From NCBI RefSeq assembly GCF_041734645.1, contig NZ_CP162010.1, positions 124,001-188,000 on the forward strand: 64,000 nt of DNA. Direction: 5' to 3'. This DNA is from Rodentibacter sp901420285. GTDB taxonomy: Bacteria; Pseudomonadota; Gammaproteobacteria; Enterobacterales; Pasteurellaceae. The notes below the pieces were generated by a model that saw only the letters and a list, made by a program, of their open reading frames with translations, ran no database searches and was not told the origin of the DNA. The translations under genes were made by a program, and so were the position numbers. Position 1 is the stretch's first letter; each line of letters opens with the position of its first letter. Shown piece after piece: positions 1 to 8,664 of this stretch.

Positions 1-50
1 ATTTCTTTATCATGGATTTCATTCCGGTCGTTTACGGCCTGACCGTACGG

Positions 51-125
51 CACCGCATTCGATTGTTTGAGATGAAAATGCACTTCTTGTCGCCGAATGC
101 TTTGGTGCGCTTCCAATGCGGTGCT
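51..125. repeat. Two opposed copies of the CAATGCGGTGCT motif
   Basis: The first 159 bases hold no gene I can support. They contain CACCGCATT at 51-59 and AATGCGGTGCT at 115-125, about 55 bases apart in opposite orientation. A minus-strand reading frame runs open through the segment, but it lacks a clear start or recognisable family, so I do not call it a gene. Confidence 0.6.
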
Positions 126-159
126 GAAAAGCAACTTGAACGATAGCGCCGTTATATCG

Positions 160-594
160 TTACGATGTTAACCAGAATGTCACCGGGCCGTCATTGGTCA
201 GACTGACTTGCATATCAGCGGCGAAACGGCCGTTCGCCACGCGAATTTTTTTTGCGCATCGTTGCGAAAAGTAGTCGTATAATTCGTTGGCAAGAGCCGG
301 TGCCGCGCCTTTTGAAAAGCTCGGGCGCAAGCCTTTTTGCGTATCGGCGGCCAGCGTAAATTGCGATACGACCAGTAATTCACCGCCCGCTTGTTGTACA
401 TTAAGATTCATCTTATTGTGTTCATCGCCGAAAATACGGTAATTCAACACTTTTTCCGCTAATTTATCCGCTTTTGTATAATTATCTTCTTTTTCTACAC
501 CGAGTAATACCAACAAGCCTTTGCCGATTTGTCCGACGATTTCACCGTCAATTTCCACTTTGGCTTGGGTCACGCGCTGAATTAATGCAATCAT
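160..594 (-). CDS. dtd: D-aminoacyl-tRNA deacylase
   Basis: Removes D-amino acids (and glycine mischarged on tRNA-Ala) from tRNAs in the cytoplasm, protecting translation. At 144 residues it is the usual length. The two family signatures are present: SQFT at 77-80 and the NDGPVTFW motif at 134-141, which together form the chirality-checking pocket of the dimer. It is the last gene of the minus-strand run yiiM-ychJ-yihY-dtd; E. coli likewise has yihY followed by dtd. Its ATG lies inside the 3' end of yihY (47-base overlap in another frame), which suggests translational coupling. The identification is secure. Confidence 0.96.
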   Translation of the reverse strand: MIALIQRVTQAKVEIDGEIVGQIGKGLLVLLGVEKEDNYTKADKLAEKVLNYRIFGDEHNKMNLNVQQAGGELLVVSQFTLAADTQKGLRPSFSKGAAPALANELYDYFSQRCAKKIRVANGRFAADMQVSLTNDGPVTFWLTS

Positions 595-1429
595 ATTGTT
601 TCTCTATATTCGTTTGATTTTCCAAGTGTATTTTTCCCGGTTTCGTTTCTGCCAGTACAGCCGCCAGTTGTGCGCCGAGCAACACGAACATCCAGCTTAG
701 TTGAATCCATAACAACATAATTGGTAAGGTCGCCATGGCGCCGTAAATCAATTGATAGGACGGAAACGTCGCGATATACCAAGCAAACGCCTGTTTGCCT
801 AAAGTGAAAAACAGCGCTGCAATCAAGGCGCCGGCAGCGGAATGTTTGATGCTGACTTTTTTATTCGGCACCACCATATAAATCACGGTGAAAATAAACC
901 AAGTAGACAAAAACGGCACCAAACCGAGCAACTTCAGGCCGAAGGATAAATGTTCGGCGCTTGTAAGCATCGCCTTCACATACGCGCTCGCCGCAATGCT
1001 GGCACCGATAAGCAAAGGGCCAAGGGTTAAAATCAGCCAGTAAATGGCGAATGAGGTAAAAATCGGGCGACTGTCGGTGCCTTGCCAAATGCCATTGAGC
1101 GTACGATCGATAGAATTCATCAACATTAATGCCACAGCGATGAGACTTACGATACCCACCGCACTCATTTTTTTAGAATTGTTCACAAATTCATCGATAT
1201 ATCGCCCGACCACATCGCCGGCGGAAGGTGCAAAATTGGCGAAAATAAATTCTTTCAGTGCATCGGTCACTTCGTTAAACACCGGAAAGGCAGAAAAAAT
1301 GGAAAATACCACCATAATCAATGGCACAATGGCCAACATGGTGCTGTAAGTAAGCGCACCGGCGGCTTGCGAGAGTTTGTTTTGTTTGAAGCGCAAGTAA
1401 AAACGTTGTAAAAACGAACTTAATTTCAT
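548..1429 (-). CDS. yihY: YihY/BrkB family inner-membrane protein
   Basis: A polytopic membrane protein of the YihY (BrkB, formerly misnamed RNase BN) family; its molecular role is not settled. From the chosen start it has 293 residues, close to the E. coli protein. The conserved N-terminal segment reads QAAGALTYSTMLAIVPL, and about six hydrophobic helices follow. I place the start at the ATG at 1429 because it overlaps the ychJ stop as ATGA, has a GGGG-rich ribosome site upstream, and begins with the expected MKLSSFLQRF. A longer frame reaches back to 1528 but only reads through ychJ. The C-terminal tail overlaps dtd by 47 bases. Confidence 0.9.
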   Translation of the reverse strand: MKLSSFLQRFYLRFKQNKLSQAAGALTYSTMLAIVPLIMVVFSIFSAFPVFNEVTDALKEFIFANFAPSAGDVVGRYIDEFVNNSKKMSAVGIVSLIAVALMLMNSIDRTLNGIWQGTDSRPIFTSFAIYWLILTLGPLLIGASIAASAYVKAMLTSAEHLSFGLKLLGLVPFLSTWFIFTVIYMVVPNKKVSIKHSAAGALIAALFFTLGKQAFAWYIATFPSYQLIYGAMATLPIMLLWIQLSWMFVLLGAQLAAVLAETKPGKIHLENQTNIEKQYDCINSARDPSQSGN

Positions 1430-1923
1430 AACCATGCCCCGCAACAATGTTTGAATTTTTTGCGAGAACCGCAAATGCAAGGTTGTTTCATTGTCGGTAG
1501 CGTTACGGTGGGATCCACAAAGTACCAACGTTCATTCATTTTCACAAAAATCGAACGTTCATGATGCGATTGTTCGCCCTCTTTTCCTCCTTTAACTTCT
1601 TTAAAAAGGGCGTTAAATTCCACTGCGCAATGACTTTTTGTTAAGGCTTCCGTGCGCAAAATTTGTAGGCCGAGCCATTGTGTCGTCTCCGCCCAATTTT
1701 TCAACGCCGCAATGTCGAGCAAAGTTTGTTGGGCGGGCACGGTAGTTTCTACAATATAAGAAATATTTTTCAGCGCGTAGGCGCAATAACGGGAGCGCAT
1801 CAGTTGCTCGCCGGTTGTAGGTTGCGCTTGATGCGTATGAAATAAGCCACAACAAGTGCGGTAATCCTTGCCTGATTGACAAGGGCAAAGGGAGCTAAAA
1901 AATTCGCTCGAATTAGGCCGCAT
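1426..1923 (-). CDS. ychJ: YchJ family protein with two SEC-C zinc motifs
   Basis: A 165-residue UPF0225/YchJ protein. It carries a SEC-C type metal-binding motif at each end: CPCQSG at 13-18 with paired cysteines at 24-25, and CICG at 149-152 with paired cysteines at 160-161. Between them lies the conserved RSRYCAYAL segment of the NTF2-like domain. The family has no firmly established function; SEC-C motifs bind zinc and often mediate protein contacts. The start overlaps the end of yiiM by 11 bases and the stop overlaps yihY by 4, so the genes are co-transcribed. A classical AAGTGCGGT site lies inside it at 1854-1862. Confidence 0.92.
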   Translation of the reverse strand: MRPNSSEFFSSLCPCQSGKDYRTCCGLFHTHQAQPTTGEQLMRSRYCAYALKNISYIVETTVPAQQTLLDIAALKNWAETTQWLGLQILRTEALTKSHCAVEFNALFKEVKGGKEGEQSHHERSIFVKMNERWYFVDPTVTLPTMKQPCICGSRKKFKHCCGAWL

Positions 1924-2587
1924 TTTTAATTTCCTGAATTTTGCTTAATTGTGAATTTAATGAACGTTTAAATGCCGGCGCCAATTCCTCGACGGCAAGG
2001 GCTTGTTCCAATTCTTCCGTAGTCGGTTTGCCTGACAACAAGCCATTCAAATGACGAATGGTCAATTGCGGATAAGGACGACATTGCAAAATCATTTCGT
2101 CGCCTTTCGTGATTTCGCCCGTTTCAATTACACGCACATACCAACCCGTCCAACCGGACTGATGCACGATTTTTTGAGTGTTTTCATTTTCGGTATTTTT
2201 CGATAAGCGCTCACAAGGCTTACGCGGTTGCGACACTTCCAATACGGCCGAACCGATTTTAAAGCGATCGCCCACGCACACGGAATCCTCGTCAAAGCCC
2301 GACACCACAAAATTTTCTCCGTAAATTGCCGTGCCGTGGTAAGTAAAATTTTCGCCAAGCAATTCGTTTAATGCGGAAAAAGATACATCAGACATAAAAA
2401 ATAGCGCTTTGTCCGGCCCACCGTGGTGCTTTTTTAAGCCCACATCATTGCCGACCGCGCCACACTCATGGATCAGCACCGCATTGACCGGCCGTTTGCG
2501 AATCGCACTTTCATACATCGAACCGTCCGCAAAAGTGAGTTGCTCGACTTCCCCAATTTTTATCATCAAAATTTTTGCTTTGGACAT
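1913..2587 (-). CDS. yiiM: MOSC-domain protein, YiiM family
   Basis: A 224-residue molybdenum-cofactor sulfurase C-terminal (MOSC) protein resembling E. coli YiiM, which takes part in molybdenum-dependent reduction of N-hydroxylated bases such as 6-N-hydroxylaminopurine. The family features are visible: HHGGPDKA at 54-61, GENF near 90, and the cofactor cysteine in VSQPRKPC at residue 125. A good ribosome site (AGGAG) precedes the ATG. It heads the yiiM-ychJ-yihY-dtd operon. The repeat core CACCGCATT at 2477-2485 supplies codons for NAVLIH near residue 35. The family is clear; the precise substrate is inferred. Confidence 0.88.
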   Translation of the reverse strand: MSKAKILMIKIGEVEQLTFADGSMYESAIRKRPVNAVLIHECGAVGNDVGLKKHHGGPDKALFFMSDVSFSALNELLGENFTYHGTAIYGENFVVSGFDEDSVCVGDRFKIGSAVLEVSQPRKPCERLSKNTENENTQKIVHQSGWTGWYVRVIETGEITKGDEMILQCRPYPQLTIRHLNGLLSGKPTTEELEQALAVEELAPAFKRSLNSQLSKIQEIKNAA

Positions 2588-2703
2588 TTCAAACTCCTAA
2601 TAAAACGTACGGAATTATACCCGAAAACCTCTTATTTTTGACCGTAATTGGTTTTTTCCTTATTATTCCTTACGCCAAAAAACACAAATAGCAAGGAACA
2701 TTT

Positions 2704-4188
2704 ATGCAATACGATCTTGCCCGTAACGAACTGGGGCACACGCTCGGAATTACCGCCAAAATGGCTAACCGTCACGGCTTAATCGCCGGTGCCACCGGCA
2801 CCGGTAAAACCGTCACCTTACGTAAAATGGCGGAAGCTTTCAGTGATGACGGCGTACCGGTATTTTTAGTGGATGTGAAAGGCGACCTTTCCGGCTTGGT
2901 ACGACCGGGTACCATGCAAGGTAAAATCGCCGAACGCATCGAACAATTCAATTTAGGTGGCGAAAGCTATTTAAGCGGTTATCCCGTATCGTTCTGGGAT
3001 GTATTCGGCGAAAGTGGCATTCCGCTACGCACCACCATTTCCGAAATGGGGCCATTGTTACTTTCCCGTTTATTAAATTTAAATGCCACTCAAGAAGGCT
3101 TGCTCAACCTTGTATTCCGCGTTGCCGATGACAAAGGTTTATTGCTTATTGACTTAAAAGATTTGCGCGCCATGTTGAAGTATGTGGCGGAAAATGCCAA
3201 AGCTTTCCAAGTGGAATACGGCAATGTGTCCGCCGCCAGCGTGGGTGCCATTCAACGCGCTTTATTAACGCTGGAAAATGAAGGTGCGGCAAATTTATTC
3301 GGTGAACCGGCACTGAATCTGGAAGATTGGTTACAAACCCGTGACGGCCGCGGCATCATTAATGTGCTTAATTCGGAAAAATTAATTAACTCTCCGCGCA
3401 TGTACAGCGCGTTCTTGCTTTGGTTAATGGCGGAATTATTTGAACAACTACCGGAAGTAGGCGATCCCGACAAACCGAAATTCGTGATGTTCTTCGATGA
3501 AGCCCATTTGCTGTTTGACGGTGCGCCAAGCGTATTGGTAGATAAAGTGGAACAGGTTGTGCGCTTAATTCGTTCCAAAGGCGTGGGCATTTATTTCGTC
3601 ACGCAAAATCCGCTGGATTTGCCGGATACCGTGCTCGGCCAGCTTGGCAACCGTGTGCAGCACGCTTTACGCGCTTTTACGCCGCGCGATCAAAAAGCGG
3701 TGAAATCAGCGGCGGATACGTTCCGTTCCAATCCTAAAGTGAATGTGATGGAAGCCATTTCCACCCTTGGCGTGGGGCAGGCGCTGGTTTCTTTCTTAGA
3801 TGAAAAAGGCATGCCGACACCGGTCGAAATTGCCTCTATTTTTCCGCCAAAAAGCCAATTGGCGCCGATTAGCGTCGAACAGCGCGCCGCTTGGGTGAAA
3901 GACGACGATTTGTACGCGTTCTATAAAGATTATGTGGATAACGAATCGGCATTTGAAGTGTTAAACACACAGGCGGATTTAACTGCCGAGCAACAAAAAC
4001 AGGCGCAAGAAGACAACGGTCTTTTCGGCAGCCTCAGCCGTATACTTTTCGGTCCGCAAAAACGCGGCGAAAAACTTAGCCCTACGGAACAAATAGTGAA
4101 CAGCGTGGCAAAATCGGTAGGGCGCAACATTCGTAATGAGGTAACAAAGCAGATTATGCGGGGAATTTTAGGTGCCCTGAAAAAGTAG
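2704..4188 (+). CDS. yjgR: HerA-like ATPase, YjgR (DUF853) family
   Basis: A 494-residue P-loop ATPase of the DUF853/YjgR family, related to HerA/FtsK DNA-pumping ATPases. Walker A is GATGTGKT at 29-36, followed by FLVDVKGDLSGL. The Walker B segment FVMFFDEAHLLF lies near residue 262, and an arginine-rich RLIRSKGVGIYFVTQNP motif follows it. The length agrees with the E. coli homologue. No physiological role is established; a DNA- or protein-translocating motor is possible. It stands alone on the plus strand, 116 bases from the divergent yiiM, with an inverted motif pair beyond its stop. Confidence 0.88.
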   Translation: MQYDLARNELGHTLGITAKMANRHGLIAGATGTGKTVTLRKMAEAFSDDGVPVFLVDVKGDLSGLVRPGTMQGKIAERIEQFNLGGESYLSGYPVSFWDVFGESGIPLRTTISEMGPLLLSRLLNLNATQEGLLNLVFRVADDKGLLLIDLKDLRAMLKYVAENAKAFQVEYGNVSAASVGAIQRALLTLENEGAANLFGEPALNLEDWLQTRDGRGIINVLNSEKLINSPRMYSAFLLWLMAELFEQLPEVGDPDKPKFVMFFDEAHLLFDGAPSVLVDKVEQVVRLIRSKGVGIYFVTQNPLDLPDTVLGQLGNRVQHALRAFTPRDQKAVKSAADTFRSNPKVNVMEAISTLGVGQALVSFLDEKGMPTPVEIASIFPPKSQLAPISVEQRAAWVKDDDLYAFYKDYVDNESAFEVLNTQADLTAEQQKQAQEDNGLFGSLSRILFGPQKRGEKLSPTEQIVNSVAKSVGRNIRNEVTKQIMRGILGALKK

Positions 4189-4296
4189 GCATCGCTTCAT
4201 TGGGTTTCGTCCGACGGCATTGTTGTTCTAAAAATTTCATTCTCGTTCAGGCAATTTACACAGTAGATTTATCGGCGCGTGATTTAAGCGTGCCTT

Positions 4297-4343
4297 CTGG
4301 CACCGCATTGAACCCTTGTCAGATAAGGCTCCAATGCGGTGCT
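4297..4343 (+). repeat. Inverted CAATGCGGTGC pair downstream of yjgR
   Basis: CACCGCATTG at 4301-4310 faces CCAATGCGGTGCT at 4331-4343 with about 20 bases between. A hairpin can form but no strong T run follows, so termination here is uncertain. The 285-base gap between yjgR and udp otherwise contains only the hairpin at 4411-4434. Confidence 0.65.
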
Positions 4344-4410
4344 AAATAAGAGGTTCACCCAAACGCAAAAAAGGAGCGGCGGTTTAGTCGGAGGCGCTTT
4401 CCTTTGCTAC

Positions 4411-4434
4411 TTTCTTTTGTGTGAGCAAAAGAAA
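4411..4434 (+). repeat. Perfect 9-base inverted repeat in the udp leader
   Basis: TTTCTTTTG at 4411-4419 and CAAAAGAAA at 4426-4434 flank a six-base loop. It sits about 40 bases before the udp start codon, just upstream of the ribosome site. It has no T tail and is A/T rich, so it is more likely a leader hairpin or small repeat than a terminator. Confidence 0.5.
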
Positions 4435-4474
4435 AGACTACGATCTCAAACAAAACGACAATAGGGAGACGACT

Positions 4475-5232
4475 ATGTCAGATGTATTCCACCTTAATCT
4501 CACCAAATCTCAACTCAAAGGAGCTACACTCGCTATTGTGCCGGGCGATCCGGCGCGTAGCGAACGCATCGCGAAACGACTTGATAATCCCGAATTTCTT
4601 GCCAGCACGCGTGAATTTACCTCTTGGCTGGGGTATTTGAACGGACAGGCGGTCGTCGTGTGTTCCACCGGTATCGGCGGGCCGTCTACTTCCATTTGCG
4701 TGGAGGAGTTGGCGCAACTTGGCGTGCGTACGTTCTTGCGTATTGGTACCACCGGTGCGATTCAGCCGCATATTAATGTGGGCGATATTTTGATTACCAC
4801 CGGGGCGGTACGTTTAGATGGTGCAAGTCGCCATTTTGCGCCGATCGAATATCCGGCGGTGGCGAATTTTGAATGCACTACGGCGCTGTTCAATGCGGTG
4901 CTGGAAAAGGGCTCAAGCCTTTTGTCGGTATTACGGCATCTTCCGATACTTTCTATCCGGGCCAAGAACGTTACGATACTTATAGCGGCAAAGTTTATCG
5001 CGATTACCAAGGCCTACTTAAACAATGGCAAGAACTGAATGTGATGAACTATGAAATGGAATCGGCGACGTTGTTCACAATGTGTAATGCGCTCGGTTTG
5101 CGCGCGGGCATGGTGGCGGGCGTGATTGTCAACCGCACTCAACAAGAAATACCGAATGAATCAACGATGAAAGAGACGGAAGAAAAAGCGGTTTCCGTCG
5201 TGGTCGAGGCGGCGAGAAAATTGCTCTCATAA
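4475..5232 (+). pseudogene. udp: Uridine phosphorylase, frameshifted
   Basis: Uridine phosphorylase splits uridine to uracil and ribose-1-phosphate in pyrimidine salvage. The N-terminal part starts at the ATG at 4475 (ribosome site AGGGAG) and carries IVPGDP, STGIGGPS and RIGTTGAIQPH. The C-terminal part, in another frame, carries VGITASSDTF, MNYEMESATL and VIVNRTQQEIPNE. The two frames join cleanly at the GGG run at 4909-4911: one extra G restores a continuous protein that lines up with the E. coli enzyme without gaps (EKG then LKPFVG). So one base is missing, either by mutation or by sequencing error. An AATGCGGTG copy lies 9 bases before the break. No programmed-frameshift signal is evident. 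Confidence 0.9.
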
Positions 5233-5287
5233 TTGAAAAGACGAAATTATGTAGCAAGTGCACAAACCGTTTAAATTAAGCATAAAC

Positions 5288-5327
5288 GATAGCACCGCAT
5301 TGAAAGCGGCTCCAATGCGGTGCTATT
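5288..5327 (+). terminator. Motif-pair hairpin after udp
   Basis: ATAGCACCGCATTG (about 5289-5302) and CAATGCGGTGCTAT (about 5313-5326) form a perfect 14-base stem with a loop of about 10 bases. It follows udp by about 60 bases and ends in a short T run. Both arms are copies of the window-wide motif. Confidence 0.75.
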
Positions 5328-5436
5328 TGGTAGGGGTAATTTCAACATTTGTAACTGCGATATAATTTCGGGGAAAGGCGTTCTTAACCGTTTAAAAACG
5401 CCTAATATTTGGCTTTATCGGAAAATTTAATAGCTT

Positions 5437-5922
5437 ATGAAAACTGTAAAAATACTCCTATCTTGCTTTTGTTGCATTCTGGCAACCGCCTGTGAAAGTC
5501 CGCGCCACCCGCTTCCCGAACCTTATGTGGCTGTTAAGGGGCAACCTTATTATTGGGAAATTGATGGAGATCGTGTTTTTAATTGCTTCATCCTTAGCTC
5601 AACAAAGGGGCATGGATACCAAACCAGAAATGATCCGTGCCGATTTACGCATGACGGTAATTTCAACGCAACTGATTTGAAAGGCGTCGGCTTTTTATTA
5701 GACGGCGCGGTTATCATGGAATCCTCTGTGCCGTTGTGGGGACCTTTCGGCCCGTTTTCTTCATATGATAAAAGAATCGACTTTCCCGTCGTTATTCGAG
5801 TAGTCGAACAAGATGATCCTATATTGAAGAAATGTAGCCGAGTGGATTACCGACAAGTGAAAGCAGGCTACGATTATCCGAAAAACGCTGTGGCTTACGA
5901 TTGCAGTAAAAATCGCCGCTAA
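5437..5922 (+). CDS. Small predicted lipoprotein, function unknown
   Basis: A 161-residue protein with a lipoprotein signal: a charged start (MKTVK), a hydrophobic stretch and the lipobox LATAC, predicting lipid attachment at Cys19. The mature part is rich in Tyr, Pro and Asp and has four further cysteines (in NCFI, DPCRF, KKCSR and YDCSK) that could form disulphides in the periplasm. I do not recognise a family. It stands alone after a motif hairpin and faces the aroE-like gene convergently, so context gives no clue to its job. Confidence 0.75.
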   Translation: MKTVKILLSCFCCILATACESPRHPLPEPYVAVKGQPYYWEIDGDRVFNCFILSSTKGHGYQTRNDPCRFTHDGNFNATDLKGVGFLLDGAVIMESSVPLWGPFGPFSSYDKRIDFPVVIRVVEQDDPILKKCSRVDYRQVKAGYDYPKNAVAYDCSKNRR

Positions 5923-5973
5923 TTTTCGCCCGCGCTATCGTAAGCTCAAAACAGGCTCAAAATTCACCGCACA

Positions 5974-6789
5974 TTATGCATTGTTTCTCGCATATTCCGC
6001 GGCTTCAGCAATGAGTTCTTCGGTTGGTCTTTTGCCGGTGTAAAGTTCAAATTGTTCGACCGCTTGTAAGACGATAACTTCCGCACCGGAGATCGTTTGT
6101 TTTCCTAAGGCTCGGGCAGTTTTAATTAGTGGGGTGTCAGCGGGCAGGGCAACCACGTCGAAAGCGGTTTTCGCTTGGCGGATCATGGCTTCGGGGAAAG
6201 CAAGTTCAAATTCATCTTTGCCACCCTGCATGCCGATTGGTGTAACGTTAATCAGAATATCGGCGGTTTGATTGACGAGGGTGTTGATGTAATCGTAGTT
6301 GTAAAGCGCGCTCAAGTGTTTACCGGTTTTTTCATTGCGGGCGAAGATTTTGACTTTTTCAAAACCGGAATTTTTAAATGCCGCCGCCACCGCCTTCGCC
6401 ATGCCACCGCTGCCTTGTATGATTACAGAAGCGTTTTGATCGAGTTGATATTTTTCAATAAGTTTAACGATGGCGATGTAATCAGTATTATAGGAGCGTA
6501 AAAATCCATTGTCGTTGACGATGGTGTTGACGGATTCGATAGCTTGGGCAGAGGCGGAGATTTCGTCTAAAAACGGCATGCAACTTTCTTTGAACGGCAT
6601 GGACACGGCACAACCACGAATCCCTAACGCCCGCACGCCTTTCACTGCATGTTCGATATCGTCGGTAGTGAAGGCTTTATAAATGAAATTTAAGCCGAGT
6701 TTTTGGTAAAGATAGTTGTGAAATCGCGTGCCGAAATTACCGGGACGACCGGACAGAGAGATGCAGAGTCGGGTGTCTTTGTTGAGCAT
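5974..6789 (-). CDS. Shikimate dehydrogenase-like protein (AroE paralogue, HI0607 type)
   Basis: A 271-residue NADP-dependent oxidoreductase of the AroE superfamily. It has the substrate-side motif SMPFKE at 63-68 with the catalytic-type Lys67, SYNTDY at 99-104, and the nucleotide-binding loop GSGGMAKA at 126-133. The true AroE usually begins with a YAVIG segment that is absent here, and the protein resembles the H. influenzae paralogue HI0607 (SdhL) rather than biosynthetic AroE. Its physiological substrate is uncertain. It is the last gene of the yibN-secB-gpsA-cysE operon, 9 bases after cysE. Confidence 0.85.
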   Translation of the reverse strand: MLNKDTRLCISLSGRPGNFGTRFHNYLYQKLGLNFIYKAFTTDDIEHAVKGVRALGIRGCAVSMPFKESCMPFLDEISASAQAIESVNTIVNDNGFLRSYNTDYIAIVKLIEKYQLDQNASVIIQGSGGMAKAVAAAFKNSGFEKVKIFARNEKTGKHLSALYNYDYINTLVNQTADILINVTPIGMQGGKDEFELAFPEAMIRQAKTAFDVVALPADTPLIKTARALGKQTISGAEVIVLQAVEQFELYTGKRPTEELIAEAAEYARNNA

Positions 6790-6798
6790 TTTATTTCC

Positions 6799-7596
6799 TT
6801 AGATATTTAAATTTATTCCATCATCAATAAAATATTGATTCATATCGAATGCCGGTTTGGCGCCTTTGTCTTGTCCTACAACACGGGCGGGGACACCGGC
6901 AGCGGTGGCGTGTTCGAGAACCGATTGGAGTACTACGGAATTGGCGCCGATTTTGGCGTATTTGCCCACTTCGATATTGCCAAGAATTTTAGCGCCGGCG
7001 CCGATCATCACGCCTTCACGTACTTTTGGATGACGATCGCCGGATTCTTTGCCGGTACCGCCCAAGGTGACACCTTGTAAAATTGATACATCATTTTCAA
7101 TTACCGAGGTTTCGCCTACCACGATACCGGTGGCGTGATCGAACATAATGCCGTGGCCGATTTTAGCGGCGGGATGAATGTCCACATCAAAAGCAACAGA
7201 AATTTGATTTTGCAAATACAGGGCAAGGGCTTTTCGATTTTGTTGCCATAAATAATGGGTGATGCGATAGCTTTGAATCGCATGAAAACCTTTTAAATAC
7301 AATAACGGTGTTGACCACAATTCCACCGCCGGGTCACGCTGGCGCACCGCGCGAATATCATAGGCGGCGCAATCGATAATTTTCGGATCAGCGCTATAGG
7401 CTTCCTCGATAATCTCACGTAAAGAAATCGCCGGCATAATCGGATTGGCAAGTTTGTTGGCGAGCAAGTAACTTAAAGCGCTACCAAGATTTTGATGTTT
7501 TAAAATAGTCGAGTGAAAAAAGCTGGCGAGCATCGGCTCGCACTCCGCTAATGCTTTTGCTTCTTGACGAATATGTCGCCATACTTCTAACGTCAT
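6799..7596 (-). CDS. cysE: Serine O-acetyltransferase
   Basis: Makes O-acetylserine from serine and acetyl-CoA, the committed step of cysteine synthesis. The 265-residue protein has the helical N-terminal half and a left-handed beta-helix of hexapeptide repeats from about residue 140. The active-site histidines fall at 154 (MFDHATG) and 189 (GDRHPK). The chain ends in NLNI; a C-terminal isoleucine is the known docking residue for O-acetylserine sulfhydrylase (CysK) in the cysteine synthase complex. The order secB-gpsA-cysE is as in E. coli. Confidence 0.96.
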   Translation of the reverse strand: MTLEVWRHIRQEAKALAECEPMLASFFHSTILKHQNLGSALSYLLANKLANPIMPAISLREIIEEAYSADPKIIDCAAYDIRAVRQRDPAVELWSTPLLYLKGFHAIQSYRITHYLWQQNRKALALYLQNQISVAFDVDIHPAAKIGHGIMFDHATGIVVGETSVIENDVSILQGVTLGGTGKESGDRHPKVREGVMIGAGAKILGNIEVGKYAKIGANSVVLQSVLEHATAAGVPARVVGQDKGAKPAFDMNQYFIDDGINLNI

Positions 7597-7605
7597 TTTT
7601 TCTCC

Positions 7606-8610
7606 TTATTCGCCTTTACGTTCGCGTCCGAGCAAACTTAATGCGACCTCTTGTGCGTTTTTGCCACAAAAGAGCATTTGATAAATTTGCTCCGTAATCG
7701 GCATTTCGACACCTTGCCGTTGTGCCAGTAAATAGGCTTCTTTGGTATTGTAAAAGCCCTCGACAACTTGCCCGATGTTTGACATCGCTGTTTGCGTATC
7801 CAATCCTTCGCCCAACATTAAGCCGAAACGACGGTTACGCGATTGGTTGTCGGTGCAAGTCAATACCAAATCGCCCAAGCCGGACATTCCCATAAAGGTA
7901 TTCGGATTCGCGCCGAGCGACACGCCCAAGCGAGTGATTTCTGCGATGCCGCGCGTAATCAATGCGGTGCGCGCATTGGCACCAAAGCCTATGCCATCGG
8001 AAATACCGGCGCCGATCGCAATTACGTTTTTAATAGCGCCGCCAAGTTGCACGCCGATCATATCTTGGTTCACATACACGCGGAAATGCTTACTGCAGTG
8101 AATGCGCGCTTGAAATTCCAGCGCAAACGACGCATTGTTCGATGCTAAAGTAATCGCAGTTGGCAAACCCTGCGCCAGTTCTTTGGCAAAAGTCGGGCCG
8201 GAAAGCACGGCTAGCGGATATTGCGTACCGAGCTGTTCTTCCGCCACCGTTTGCAGTAATCGTCCGCTGTCACGTTCTAAGCCTTTGGTTGCCCAAATTA
8301 AACGATGATGCGGCTGTAGATGTGGTCTAATTTTCTCAAGAATTTCATTAAACGCGTGGCTTGGTACGACGATTAAAATATCTTGCGAACGGTTTAGCGC
8401 TTGCGCCAGATCGCTTTCAAGGTGTAATTCGTCGGGAAACGGAATATCCGGTAGAAAGCGGCGATTTTGTTTTTCCGCTCGCATTTGTTCAATGTGTGCC
8501 GGATTATGTCCCCATAGATAAGCAGGCGAACCGTTACGTGAAAAAGATATCGCCAATGCGGTGCCGTAGGAGCCCGCGCCAAGGATGGTGACGGGAGATT
8601 GAATTGGCAT
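7606..8610 (-). CDS. gpsA: Glycerol-3-phosphate dehydrogenase [NAD(P)+]
   Basis: Reduces dihydroxyacetone phosphate to sn-glycerol-3-phosphate, the backbone for phospholipids. The 334 residues include the dinucleotide loop GAGSYGTALA at 11-20, the LSGPTFAKELAQG segment and the catalytic region GAIKNVIAIGAGISDG. It lies 9 bases before cysE and 54 after secB, with an intrinsic terminator between secB and gpsA that would allow partial uncoupling. Two AATGCGGTG cores fall inside; the one at 8555-8563 encodes the conserved GTALA and may be coincidental. Confidence 0.97.
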   Translation of the reverse strand: MPIQSPVTILGAGSYGTALAISFSRNGSPAYLWGHNPAHIEQMRAEKQNRRFLPDIPFPDELHLESDLAQALNRSQDILIVVPSHAFNEILEKIRPHLQPHHRLIWATKGLERDSGRLLQTVAEEQLGTQYPLAVLSGPTFAKELAQGLPTAITLASNNASFALEFQARIHCSKHFRVYVNQDMIGVQLGGAIKNVIAIGAGISDGIGFGANARTALITRGIAEITRLGVSLGANPNTFMGMSGLGDLVLTCTDNQSRNRRFGLMLGEGLDTQTAMSNIGQVVEGFYNTKEAYLLAQRQGVEMPITEQIYQMLFCGKNAQEVALSLLGRERKGE

Positions 8611-8627
8611 GATTTCTCCTCAAAAAT

Positions 8628-8652
8628 AAAGGGCAGATCAAAGATCTGCCCA
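8628..8652 (-). terminator. Hairpin between secB and gpsA
   Basis: GGGCAGATC (8631-8639) and GATCTGCCC (8643-8651) form a perfect 9-base stem with a three-base loop, followed on the minus strand by a T-rich stretch. Read-through would be needed for gpsA unless it has its own promoter. Confidence 0.75.
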
Positions 8653-8664
8653 GTTTGTCGAGAA

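Noticed and set aside
1..159. Start of a gene behind dtd on the minus strand
   Set aside because: A frame stays open but has no ATG with a ribosome site and no recognisable protein; the segment is too short to judge.
4873..5232. A separate 119-codon gene behind udp
   Set aside because: It is the C-terminal part of uridine phosphorylase in the shifted frame, not an independent gene.
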